From: an uncultured bacterium
Lineage (GTDB): Bacteria > Bacteroidota > Bacteroidia > Bacteroidales > Bacteroidaceae
NCBI GenBank assembly: GCA_905215555.1
Contig: CAJMQU010000042.1
Location: 1 to 40,499, forward strand
DNA: 40,499 nucleotides
Direction: 5' to 3'
The position numbers were made by a program, and so were the translations under genes. The notes below the pieces were generated by a model. That model saw nothing but the letters and a program-made list of their open reading frames with translations, did no database searches and was not told where the DNA came from. Each line of letters begins with the position of its first letter. Position 1 is the first letter of the stretch. Below are positions 7,439 through 15,147 of the stretch, piece after piece.

Positions 7439-7446
7439 CAAAGATA
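7439..7446 (-). promoter_or_regulatory. -7 box of the riboswitch transcript
   Basis: Minus-strand TATCTTTG, a perfect TAnnTTTG box placed immediately before the riboswitch, so transcription would start at about its first paired base. The expected -33 TTTG is not clear. Confidence 0.6.
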
Positions 7447-7454
7447 AATAAAAA

Positions 7455-7515
7455 AATGATTAGTGGTGAGTGATCAGGGGTTAATTTTTCAATTGTCTTC
7501 ACTTATCACTCATCA
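7455..7515 (-). terminator. Terminator of the sensor kinase gene
   Basis: Arms at 7505-7515 and 7464-7474 pair at 10 of 11 positions on the minus strand and a run of T follows. It sits 12 bases after the kinase stop and separates the kinase from the riboswitch unit. Confidence 0.55.
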
Positions 7516-7526
7516 TTGACCGCCGG

Positions 7527-9311
7527 TTACTTTTCTTTTGCCAGCGTGAATACGAATTCCAATCCGCCCCCTTGGTTGTTTTTGGCTGAGATGGTGCCAC
7601 CGTGAATGATAACCGAGTTTTTCACGATAGCCAGTCCCAGTCCGGTGCCGCCCAATTTGCGCGAACGCCCTTTGTCTACACGGTAGAAACGTTCGAACAG
7701 GCGGTTCAGATGCTCTTGCGGAACACCTACACCGGTATCGGCAAAACTGAAATAATAGAAATTCTCGTCTTCGCGGAAACAGCTGATATTGATATGTATA
7801 TCCGTACCTGCATAAGCGATGGCGTTATCCATCAGATTGCGGAAAATGGAATATAGCAGTGAATAGTTCCCGCGTAACTGTATTCTCGGTTTCAGGGAGT
7901 TGACTACGGTGATGTGTTTCTCGTCTAGTTCCAGCGACACCTCGTTCACGATGCTGCCTACCAGCAGGCTGATGTCGACTTTTTCCATGTCAATCATGTT
8001 GGCGGCTTCGTCCATGCGTGTCAATACGGAAATGTCACGCAGCAGGCGGCTCAGACGGTTGCTTTGAGCATAGCACCTCTCCAGGAAAGTCTGCATCTTT
8101 TCGCGGGAAATATTCTCATTGTTGACAATGGTTTCCAAGTATCCCTGTATGCTGCTGACCGGGGTTTTTAGTTCGTGTGCTATGTTTTGCGTAAGCTGTC
8201 GTTTCAGCCGGATTTGCTCTTCTTCCTGGGTGACGTCGTTGATGGAGATTTCAAAGCTCAAATCCTGGAATATGATACATTCCACAATAAACATACGGCC
8301 ATTCTTATTGATGTTGATGGACATACGCTTCTCTTCCTTGCCGGGACGTTTGGGAGATTTGTTGATGAAATCCGTGATCTTCTGAAATTCGCTGATGGAG
8401 AATATCTCCTCTGTGGTTTGCAGGTTAGAGTCCGAAATGAGGTTGCTGTACTGTGTGAACAGATTGTTGACCAGTATTTCTTTCTTATCCTTATTGAATA
8501 CGCCCAGACCTTCGTGAGAGGTTTGCAAATGGGTGATCAGCTTTTCACGTTCAATGTACAGTGCTTCTTTGGTTTCGCGCAGACGCTTGTATATCTGAAT
8601 GATATGCTGCGAGATTTCTCCCAGTTCATTATGCGGGAAAGCAGATTGCATGTCTGTCTCTATGGGTTCATTCTTGTCGGCACGTTGGGCAAACTCGCGC
8701 AATTGGGTGATGGCGGTTCCCAGCTTCGAGGTGAACTTGTAGAAGATGAAGATTAATAGCAGGGACACGATGGCGGTGAACCAGATGTAGTGCTGGTCGG
8801 CTGCCAGATGCCTTGTCAGGTTCAGGTTGTAGGGGAGTGCAGAGCGTATGATATAGTCCTCATAGAGTGTGGCGGAGTAGAAGTAGGGCACTCCTGTGGT
8901 TTCGGAAGTACGCCGTACGTCATATCCTTTTCCTTCTGCCAGCGCTTTCTGCACTTCAGGTCGGCTGCTGTGGTTTCCCAGTTCCTGGTTTTCGTAACTG
9001 TCGAACAGGACATCTCCATGCATGCTCACTACGGTCACGCGTAAGTCCTGGGTGATGTATTTTTGCAGATATTGCTCTAATGTTTTGTTCCACAGACTGT
9101 CCGGAGTATGGGAAAGTTCTTGGTGCAACCGTTCGTTATAGTCTTGCAGCTGCATGTCTAGCAGTTCCACTTTATATTCCTTTTCGCGTTGATATTGGTA
9201 GGCAAGGAAACATCCGGCAAATACCAGGAACAGCGAAATGACCGAAAGGAACAGCTTCCGGCTGAACGACAGGAAATGCGGGGTTTTATTCAGTCTCGAA
9301 GCAGTATCCAT
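7527..9311 (-). CDS. Membrane sensor histidine kinase (PhoR-like)
   Basis: A 594-residue kinase of a two-component pair. A first membrane helix (about 18-42) precedes a periplasmic region of about 130 residues, a second helix (about 175-195), a HAMP/PAS-like linker, then the HisKA domain with QNIAHELKTPVSS (phospho-His about 378). The ATPase domain has the N box NLMDNAIAYA, DTGVGVP, the F box LFERFYRVDKG and GGTGLGLAIVKN, all intact. The ATG overlaps the end of the response-regulator gene by 26 bases, so the two are translationally coupled and surely a cognate pair. The signal is unknown; PhoR-like architecture does not prove phosphate sensing. Confidence 0.92.
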   Translation of the reverse strand: MDTASRLNKTPHFLSFSRKLFLSVISLFLVFAGCFLAYQYQREKEYKVELLDMQLQDYNERLHQELSHTPDSLWNKTLEQYLQKYITQDLRVTVVSMHGDVLFDSYENQELGNHSSRPEVQKALAEGKGYDVRRTSETTGVPYFYSATLYEDYIIRSALPYNLNLTRHLAADQHYIWFTAIVSLLLIFIFYKFTSKLGTAITQLREFAQRADKNEPIETDMQSAFPHNELGEISQHIIQIYKRLRETKEALYIEREKLITHLQTSHEGLGVFNKDKKEILVNNLFTQYSNLISDSNLQTTEEIFSISEFQKITDFINKSPKRPGKEEKRMSININKNGRMFIVECIIFQDLSFEISINDVTQEEEQIRLKRQLTQNIAHELKTPVSSIQGYLETIVNNENISREKMQTFLERCYAQSNRLSRLLRDISVLTRMDEAANMIDMEKVDISLLVGSIVNEVSLELDEKHITVVNSLKPRIQLRGNYSLLYSIFRNLMDNAIAYAGTDIHINISCFREDENFYYFSFADTGVGVPQEHLNRLFERFYRVDKGRSRKLGGTGLGLAIVKNSVIIHGGTISAKNNQGGGLEFVFTLAKEK

Positions 9312-9975
9312 ATCCTAGGCGGGTTACGATGCATTTTCCATAAATCCCTATTTTCTTGCGCAGGCGGGTGATGTTCACATCAATCGTGCGGTCCAACACA
9401 TAGACTTCATCGCTCCAGATGCGTGCCAGTATATCCTCTCGTGAGAATACGCGTCCCTTGTTCTGGAGGAGCAGGAGCAGTATTTCAAATTCCTTTTTCG
9501 TGAGTGGGGTTTCTTCTCCGTCAATGCTTACTTTCTTCTTGGTGATGTCTACCACTAATGATTGATAGATGAGCTGTTCCGGTTCGCGCTCTGTTTCTCC
9601 CTGTTGCGTGCGGCGCAATACGGCTTTGACGCGGGCGATGACTTCGCGCAACGAGAAAGGTTTGGAAATATAATCGTCTGCACCCAGATTGAATCCCGTT
9701 ACAGTGTCATTCTCCGTATCTTTGGCTGTGATGAAGATAATGGGGACTTGGGCGGTCTTCTTGTCTTTTTTCAGCAAACTGGCCATTTTGAATCCGGAAA
9801 TTTCTCCCATCATCACATCCAATAGCAACAGGTTGTAACTGCTGATATCCATTTTCAATGCCTCTTCGGCAGAGTTGGCCATATCTACCTCGTATCCTTC
9901 GTTTTCAAGGTTGAATTTCAGGATTTCGCAAAGGTCTTCTTCATCGTCCACCACTAAAATATGATAATCGTTCAT
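9286..9975 (-). CDS. OmpR/PhoB-type response regulator
   Basis: The 229-residue regulator has an N-terminal receiver domain (acidic pair DD at 10-11, phospho-Asp53 in LLLLDVMM, Thr in ITAKD, Lys in ISKPF) and a C-terminal winged-helix DNA-binding domain (about 130-228) ending VTRLGYGYCFE, the classic OmpR/PhoB wing. It is first in the operon with the kinase. A well-spaced promoter lies about 47 bases upstream. Target genes are not evident, though a tandem dyad repeat stands about 240 bases further upstream. It is distinct from RprY, whose N-terminus is different. Confidence 0.93.
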   Translation of the reverse strand: MNDYHILVVDDEEDLCEILKFNLENEGYEVDMANSAEEALKMDISSYNLLLLDVMMGEISGFKMASLLKKDKKTAQVPIIFITAKDTENDTVTGFNLGADDYISKPFSLREVIARVKAVLRRTQQGETEREPEQLIYQSLVVDITKKKVSIDGEETPLTKKEFEILLLLLQNKGRVFSREDILARIWSDEVYVLDRTIDVNITRLRKKIGIYGKCIVTRLGYGYCFETE

Positions 9976-10021
9976 TGCTCTTCTAATTAAAGTGAGGTAT
10001 TCAAAACAAATTCTCTTACCA

Positions 10022-10054
10022 CAAAGTTATACTTTATTTCTTTTCGCCGACAAA
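10022..10054 (-). promoter_or_regulatory. Promoter of the two-component operon
   Basis: On the minus strand TTTG (10054-10051), a 21-base spacer and TAACTTTG (10029-10022). Both boxes match the Bacteroidetes consensus and precede the regulator ATG by 47 bases. Confidence 0.7.
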
Positions 10055-10213
10055 GATGGGGGGATTTTGTTACGGGAAAGTGAAACAAGTGTTACAATAC
10101 GATTACATTTTCTTCCTTACTGTGTGGTTTTGAATGAAATGATGGTTTAGTTATGAGTTTAACCGACGCTTGAAGTTTATCTTCTATATTAACATCCGAT
10201 CAGACACGTTATC

Positions 10214-10260
10214 TGAGGTACCCTCAGTCGTTATGTGAGGGTATCTCAGTCGTTATGTGA
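10214..10260. repeat. Tandem 22-bp repeat with internal dyads
   Basis: Two adjacent 22-base units share the tail CTCAGTCGTTATG. Unit 1 begins TGAGGTACCCTCA, unit 2 TGAGGGTATCTCA; the two 13-mers are also near-perfect inverse complements of each other. A third TGA starts after unit 2. The arrangement resembles a tandem operator, but the binding protein is unknown. Confidence 0.6.
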
Positions 10261-10824
10261 TATATGTGTTTCTTAAACATTTGAAATACAGACGATTACA
10301 ACGTTGTATTTTCTTCTTTTTTTCGAGGAATTAAAATCTTTGGACAAAAATGGGTGGTAATTTATCTTTAAACTTATAATTGACTGTACGTAAGCAGTCT
10401 CGTATCCACCAACGGACTAAAGACTCATTGCTGTACGGATATGACTCAATCAGCATTTACCTCATTGTAACGTCATGCATTCACTCATAAAGTAATGCGA
10501 TCTATCAGCATATATATTGCCCCCCGGACTGGTATCCTACATATAATTGATGCCCACTCTTGCAAATAATTCAATATGTTTCCCGATTCTGGAAAGCCGT
10601 ATATTATTGATAATCAAGTTTCTTTATCCCTAAAGAGAGGGGGGACTTTGAAATTAAGGAGAGCCTTTGGATCGTCAACGGTTGTCACGTACTTCATTAA
10701 CGGCTTGGAAACCGACGGTTGAACATGCATCATTTACATATTTACATGCTGGTATCGACTTGTATTTGCGTTCAAAGTATTAACATTTACTTTATTTCGA
10801 GTTCTGCGCTATCTTTTTTATCCT

Positions 10825-10832
10825 TATCTTTG
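10825..10832 (+). promoter_or_regulatory. -7 box of the transglutaminase-like gene
   Basis: TATCTTTG, a perfect TAnnTTTG match, 21 bases before the ATG at 10854. It shows that the longer open frame starting at 10719 is not the real start. Confidence 0.6.
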
Positions 10833-10853
10833 TTGTACGTAAGTGGCAATAAT

Positions 10854-12056
10854 ATGAAAGAATTGAATAAGATAAATTTCAGACAGCGTAAGTGGCGTCT
10901 GCCGGCATTGATAGTTCTATTCCTGATAGTAGTGGCAGGCTCTTTCTGGTTGAATTCGACTCCGTTCCGCTCTGGATTCGAGATAACCGATGAATTGGGA
11001 GGCAATATCTTTCCTTCCAGCATCCTCTCCGTGGCAACGACGGATGCGCAGGTCATTGTTCCGGCTGATTCACTCTATTTGGGCAATTCGAAATCCTGCA
11101 TTGCGATTCGTGTGCGTTCGGGCAAAGCGTATAGCCGGGTGCGGATTGAGGTGGCCGAGACTCCGTTCTTTTCCCGTTCGGTGTCCGAGTTTGTGCTGGC
11201 GAAACCGCGTACGGACTATACGATATATCCCGATATTATATGGAATTATGAAGCGTTGAAGAATAATAACCAGGCAGAACCGGTCAGTGTGGCTGTTACG
11301 GTGGAAATGAATGATAAGACTCTGGGGCAGCGGGTCCGCACATTCTCCGTCCGTAGCATTAATGAGTGTCTGTTGGGCTATGTTACGAACGGGACAAAGT
11401 TTCATGATACGGGAATATTCTTTGCCGCATACGTTAATGAGGAAAATCCGATGATTGACAAGCTGCTGCGCGAAGCACTGAATACGCGTATTGTCAATCG
11501 CTTTTTGGGCTATCAGGGGGGCAGTGCCGAAGGGGTGGATAAGCAAGTCTATGCCCTGTGGAATGTGCTTCAAAAGCGTAAATTCCGTTACAGTTCTGTT
11601 TCTAACACCAGTTTGTCCAGCAATGTGGTCTTCTCGCAGCGTGTACGTACGTTTGACGATGCGCTGGAGTCCTCGCAAATAAATTGTGTGGACGGCAGCG
11701 TATTGTTTGCTTCCCTGCTCCGTGCCATCAATATCGAACCGATACTGGTGCGTACTCCGGGACATATGTTTGTGGGTTATTATACCGATTCGGGGCGTAA
11801 GAACATGAATTTTCTGGAAACCACCATGATTGGTGATGTAGATTTGGATGACTTCTTTCCGGATGAAAAACTGGACTCAACGATGGTAGGCAAGTCGCAG
11901 AATCAGATGTCGCGCCTCACCTTCGACAAGTCCAAGCAGTATGCCAATAATAAGTATAAGCAGAATAAAGAAGGCATCCATTCCGGTAAATTGAACTATA
12001 TGTTTCTGGAGATTTCTAAGGAAGTGAGGCGGAAGATTCAGCCGATAGGAAAGTGA
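10854..12056 (+). CDS. Exported/membrane-anchored transglutaminase-like protein
   Basis: The 400-residue product starts MKELNKINFRQRKWR, followed by one hydrophobic helix (about 17-35) that anchors it in the membrane or directs export. The central part has no name I recognise. A transglutaminase-like segment follows at about 240-320: a Cys in INCVDGSVLFASLLRA (about 277) and a His in TPGHMFVGYY (about 303), spaced as in the Cys-His core of that fold; the acidic third residue is not certain. It may be a protease or amidase of cell-wall or peptide substrates, or a non-catalytic relative. The ATG at 10854 follows a perfect -7 box. The gene stands alone, with a 300-base gap after it. Confidence 0.75.
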   Translation: MKELNKINFRQRKWRLPALIVLFLIVVAGSFWLNSTPFRSGFEITDELGGNIFPSSILSVATTDAQVIVPADSLYLGNSKSCIAIRVRSGKAYSRVRIEVAETPFFSRSVSEFVLAKPRTDYTIYPDIIWNYEALKNNNQAEPVSVAVTVEMNDKTLGQRVRTFSVRSINECLLGYVTNGTKFHDTGIFFAAYVNEENPMIDKLLREALNTRIVNRFLGYQGGSAEGVDKQVYALWNVLQKRKFRYSSVSNTSLSSNVVFSQRVRTFDDALESSQINCVDGSVLFASLLRAINIEPILVRTPGHMFVGYYTDSGRKNMNFLETTMIGDVDLDDFFPDEKLDSTMVGKSQNQMSRLTFDKSKQYANNKYKQNKEGIHSGKLNYMFLEISKEVRRKIQPIGK

Positions 12057-12126
12057 AACTGTTTCGGCTATATCATACCATGAAATTCCTTCGTTTATGG
12101 AATGTTATTTTAAATATCTTAAAATA

Positions 12127-12159
12127 TTGAGGGTCTATCTATTTCATTGATTATCTTTG
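12127..12159 (+). promoter_or_regulatory. Promoter of a short transcription unit
   Basis: TTG at 12127-12129, a 22-base spacer and TATCTTTG at 12152-12159. A terminator lies about 100 bases downstream with no gene in between. Confidence 0.5.
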
Positions 12160-12165
12160 CGCTTG

Positions 12166-12288
12166 AAAATGAATATATGATTTCCTTTGGAGTTTCATTG
12201 GAATCTGAATAAGATATTGAAGGCTATAATGGTCTTCATTCATAGATGATGATTGGGACAGCCGGTTCGTGAGAATCGGCTGTTTTTT
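12166..12288 (+). ncRNA. Candidate small RNA (about 120 nt)
   Basis: The stretch runs from the start expected for the promoter at 12127-12159 to the end of a strong intrinsic terminator. The only frames inside are an 11-codon one and shorter. The next gene has its own promoter after the terminator, so this unit appears independent. It could instead be a 5' leader with attenuation for the next gene. No known RNA family was recognised. Confidence 0.35.
12258..12288 (+). terminator. Strong intrinsic terminator
   Basis: ACAGCCGGTTC pairs with GAATCGGCTGT (11 pairs with one G-T wobble) around a GTGA loop, followed by six T. It is 200 bases after the preceding gene's stop. Confidence 0.8.
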
Positions 12289-12299
12289 GTTTCTATTTG

Positions 12300-12331
12300 T
12301 TTGCATATCAACGGCGGTAATGTTACTTTTG
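12300..12331 (+). promoter_or_regulatory. Promoter of the DUF3805/DUF3806 gene
   Basis: TTTG (12300-12303), a 20-base spacer and TACTTTTG (12324-12331): both boxes are perfect. The ATG is 37 bases beyond. Confidence 0.7.
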
Positions 12332-12368
12332 CCGAACGAGGCGAGATGGCCTCGCAATTAATTTCTGA

Positions 12369-13181
12369 ATGACAATGGCACAAGGCAAGAAATTTATCTC
12401 TCCGGGAGCATGGTTTTCCATGATATATCCCGCGGACTGGAATGAGTTTGAAGACGGAGAAGGCTCTTTTCTCTTTTATAATCCCAATGAATGGACCGGA
12501 AACTTCCGTATCTCCGCATATAAAGGTGATGCCACATACGGCAGGGAAGTGATTCGACAGGAACTGAAGGAAAACACTTCGGCAACTGCCGTGAGAATAG
12601 GCAGTCTGGAATGTGCTTACAGTAAAGAGATGTTCGAAGAAGACGGCGCTTATTATACTTCTCATCTGTGGATTACTGGCATGGACGATGTTGCCTTTGA
12701 GTGTTCTTTCACAGTGAGTAAGGGAGCATCTGCTGCCGAAGCTGAGGCTGTCATCGCTTCATTGGAGGTACGCAAGGAGGGAATGAAGTATCCGGCGGAG
12801 ATAATACCGGTCCGTTTGTCCGAAATCTATCAGATTAATGAAGCTTTTGAATGGGTGACAGCTACTGTGAAGGAGCAGCTGAAAAAAGATTTCCAGGGTA
12901 CGGAAGAAGATTTAGCCAGTATGCAACAAATCGTAGACAGTGGCTCGATTGCTCCGAAGAAGAAAGAAGCCTGGCTGTCATTCGGCATCGCACTGTGTGT
13001 GATTCTTGCCAATGAGTTGGATGGCTTGGAATGGATGACACTGATAGACGGTAACCGGGAAGCCCCCATATTGCAAAACTCAACTACCGGAGAGTGTATC
13101 GACCCCATGAAGTTGGTATGGAGCAAAGTGAAAGCCGGTGAACCTTGCAATCTGGTAGACACCTACAAGACCCTGTTTTAG
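12369..13181 (+). CDS. DUF3805/DUF3806 domain-containing protein
   Basis: A 270-residue protein without signal peptide or membrane segment. The first ~130 residues (FISPGAWFSMIYPADW, then a beta-rich run) fit DUF3805, a fold related to the PsbP/Mog1 type, and the last ~120 (from INEAFEWVTATV to the end, with AWLSFGIALCVILANELDGLEW) fit DUF3806. Function is unknown for both. It has its own promoter, and the Uup-like gene starts 23 bases after its stop, so they are probably co-transcribed. A second ATG at 12375 is equally plausible as start. Confidence 0.8.
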   Translation: MTMAQGKKFISPGAWFSMIYPADWNEFEDGEGSFLFYNPNEWTGNFRISAYKGDATYGREVIRQELKENTSATAVRIGSLECAYSKEMFEEDGAYYTSHLWITGMDDVAFECSFTVSKGASAAEAEAVIASLEVRKEGMKYPAEIIPVRLSEIYQINEAFEWVTATVKEQLKKDFQGTEEDLASMQQIVDSGSIAPKKKEAWLSFGIALCVILANELDGLEWMTLIDGNREAPILQNSTTGECIDPMKLVWSKVKAGEPCNLVDTYKTLF

Positions 13182-13204
13182 TTTTTAATTAATAATTTCT
13201 AATT

Positions 13205-15082
13205 GTGATAAGTTATCTTCAGATAGAAAATTTGACCAAGTCATTCGGTGATTTGGTATTGCTTGAGAGTGCTTCTCTTGGTGTGGCCGAGGGGCAGCGT
13301 ATCGGATTGATTGCCAAGAACGGTAGTGGCAAAACTACCTTGCTGAATATCATTGCCGGAAAAGAAGGTTATGACAGTGGGACTATTTCTTTCCGTCGCG
13401 ATCTCAGGGTAGGGTATTTGGAACAAGATCCGCAGTATCCCGAAGAATTGACAGTGTTGGAAGCCTGTTTTCATCACGGCAACAGCACGGTGGAACTAAT
13501 AAAGGAATACGAGCGCTGCATGGAGGCGGAAGGGCATCCCGGGCTGGACGAAATCCTGGTGCGCATGGACCATGAAAAGGCATGGGACTATGAGCAAAAA
13601 GCCAAGCAAATCCTGTCTCAACTGAAGATATGTAACTTCGACCAGCAGGTTAAACACCTTTCCGGCGGTCAGTTGAAACGTGTGGCGCTTGCCAATACCC
13701 TTATCACCGAACCGGATTTGCTGATCCTGGACGAACCTACCAACCACCTCGACCTTGATATGACCGAATGGTTGGAAGATTACCTGCGCCGCACAAACCT
13801 CAGTCTGCTCATGGTGACGCACGACCGATATTTCCTCGACCGTGTCTGTTCCGAAATCATCGAAATAGACAACCGACAGATTTATCAATATAAAGGCAAC
13901 TACAGTTACTATCTGGAAAAACGGCAGGAGCGGATTGATGCGATAAACGTTGAGATATCCCGTGCCAACAACCTGTATCGCACGGAACTGGAATGGATGC
14001 GTCGCATGCCGCAGGCCCGCGGACACAAGGCACGCTATCGCGAAGAGGCCTTTTATGATTTGGAGAAAGTAGCCAAACAGCGTTTTAATAACGATAATGT
14101 GAAGCTGGACGTGAAAGCGTCCTACATCGGCAGCAAGATATTCGAAGCCGACCACGTGTACAAATCATTCGGTGACCTGAAGATACTGGAAGACTTCTCC
14201 TATATCTTTGCCCGTTATGAGAAGATGGGCATTGTAGGAAATAACGGTACGGGAAAGTCTACCTTTATCAAAATCCTGATGGGAGAGCAGAAAGCGGATA
14301 GCGGAACGATTGATATCGGTGAGACCGTGCGCTTTGGCTATTATTCGCAGGACGGGCTGCAGTTTGACGAACAAATGAAAGTGATTGATGTGGTGCAGGA
14401 CATTGCAGAAGTCATAGAACTGGGCAACGGCAAGAAACTGACGGCATCTCAATTCCTGCAACATTTCCTTTTTACCCCCGAAACTCAGCACAGCTATGTC
14501 TATAAACTGAGTGGTGGAGAGCGCCGCCGCCTGTATCTGTGCACGGTGTTGATGCGCAATCCTAACTTCCTTGTACTGGATGAGCCTACCAACGATTTGG
14601 ATATCATCACACTGAATGTGTTGGAAGAATATCTGCAGAACTTCAAGGGGTGCGTAATCGTAGTGAGCCACGACCGTTACTTTATGGACAAAGTGGTAGA
14701 CCATTTGCTGGTATTCAACGGTCAGGCGGACATACGCGATTTCCCCGGAAACTATACCCAGTATCGTGATTGGAAAGATGAAAAAGCCCGTCTGGAGAAG
14801 GAGAAAGAGAAGGAAGCAGCTAAACCGCAGGAAGACAAAACTGCCAAAGTCCGCCTGAATGAGAAACGGCGGATGTCTTTCAAAGAGAAAAGGGAGTTTG
14901 AGCAGTTGGAAGAGGAGATTTCAGCTCTCGAAGAAGAAAAGAAAGCCATTGAAACTGCTCTGTGCAGTGGAACCCTATCTGTGGAAGAACTGACAGAGAA
15001 ATCAAAACGTTTGCCCGAAGTGACGGATTTGATTGATGAGAAGACCATGCGTTGGATGGAACTTAGCGAAATAGAGGGATAA
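13205..15082 (+). CDS. uup: ABC-F ATPase, Uup-like
   Basis: A 625-residue tandem ATPase of the ABC-F group, soluble proteins that act on ribosomes or nucleic acid and do not transport. First cassette: Walker A AKNGSGKTT (about 37), signature LSGGQ, Walker B LLILDEPTNHLD (about 172). A linker of about 80 charged residues follows. Second cassette: GNNGTGKST (about 343), LSGGERRR and LVLDEPTNDLD (about 457). The C-terminus (about 545-625) is a Lys/Glu-rich coiled coil like the DNA-binding tail of E. coli Uup (635 residues), which sets it apart from EttA and antibiotic-resistance members. The start is GTG at 13205, which gives the family-typical MISYLQIENLTKSFG. Confidence 0.9.
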   Translation: MISYLQIENLTKSFGDLVLLESASLGVAEGQRIGLIAKNGSGKTTLLNIIAGKEGYDSGTISFRRDLRVGYLEQDPQYPEELTVLEACFHHGNSTVELIKEYERCMEAEGHPGLDEILVRMDHEKAWDYEQKAKQILSQLKICNFDQQVKHLSGGQLKRVALANTLITEPDLLILDEPTNHLDLDMTEWLEDYLRRTNLSLLMVTHDRYFLDRVCSEIIEIDNRQIYQYKGNYSYYLEKRQERIDAINVEISRANNLYRTELEWMRRMPQARGHKARYREEAFYDLEKVAKQRFNNDNVKLDVKASYIGSKIFEADHVYKSFGDLKILEDFSYIFARYEKMGIVGNNGTGKSTFIKILMGEQKADSGTIDIGETVRFGYYSQDGLQFDEQMKVIDVVQDIAEVIELGNGKKLTASQFLQHFLFTPETQHSYVYKLSGGERRRLYLCTVLMRNPNFLVLDEPTNDLDIITLNVLEEYLQNFKGCVIVVSHDRYFMDKVVDHLLVFNGQADIRDFPGNYTQYRDWKDEKARLEKEKEKEAAKPQEDKTAKVRLNEKRRMSFKEKREFEQLEEEISALEEEKKAIETALCSGTLSVEELTEKSKRLPEVTDLIDEKTMRWMELSEIEG

Positions 15083-15147
15083 TATAGAATGATAAATGGG
15101 ATCGTGGTGAAGCGATTGGGATGATAAAATGATTAGATGATAAAGCG

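Larger units (their letters stand above)
9976..10853. other. Long gene-free region
   Basis: About 880 bases separate the regulator from the next gene on the plus strand. I see no credible coding frame; the longest plus frame is a 45-codon upstream extension of the next gene. It holds the regulator promoter (10022-10054), a tandem dyad repeat (10214-10260), a promoter-like pair on the plus strand (TTTG 10339-10342, 20-base spacer, TATCTTTA 10363-10370) with no gene just after it, and a perfect -7 box at 10825. Confidence 0.55.

Noticed and set aside
8175..8756. Plus-strand frame of 193 codons inside the histidine kinase
   Set aside because: Shadow of a gene with all kinase motifs intact on the minus strand.
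7527..9975. Calling the two-component pair RprX/RprY
   Set aside because: The regulator N-terminus and the kinase layout do not match those proteins as I know them; PhoB/PhoR-like is the safer label.
10719..10853. 45-codon N-terminal extension of the transglutaminase-like gene
   Set aside because: A perfect -7 box lies inside it (10825-10832), so it is upstream of the transcript start.
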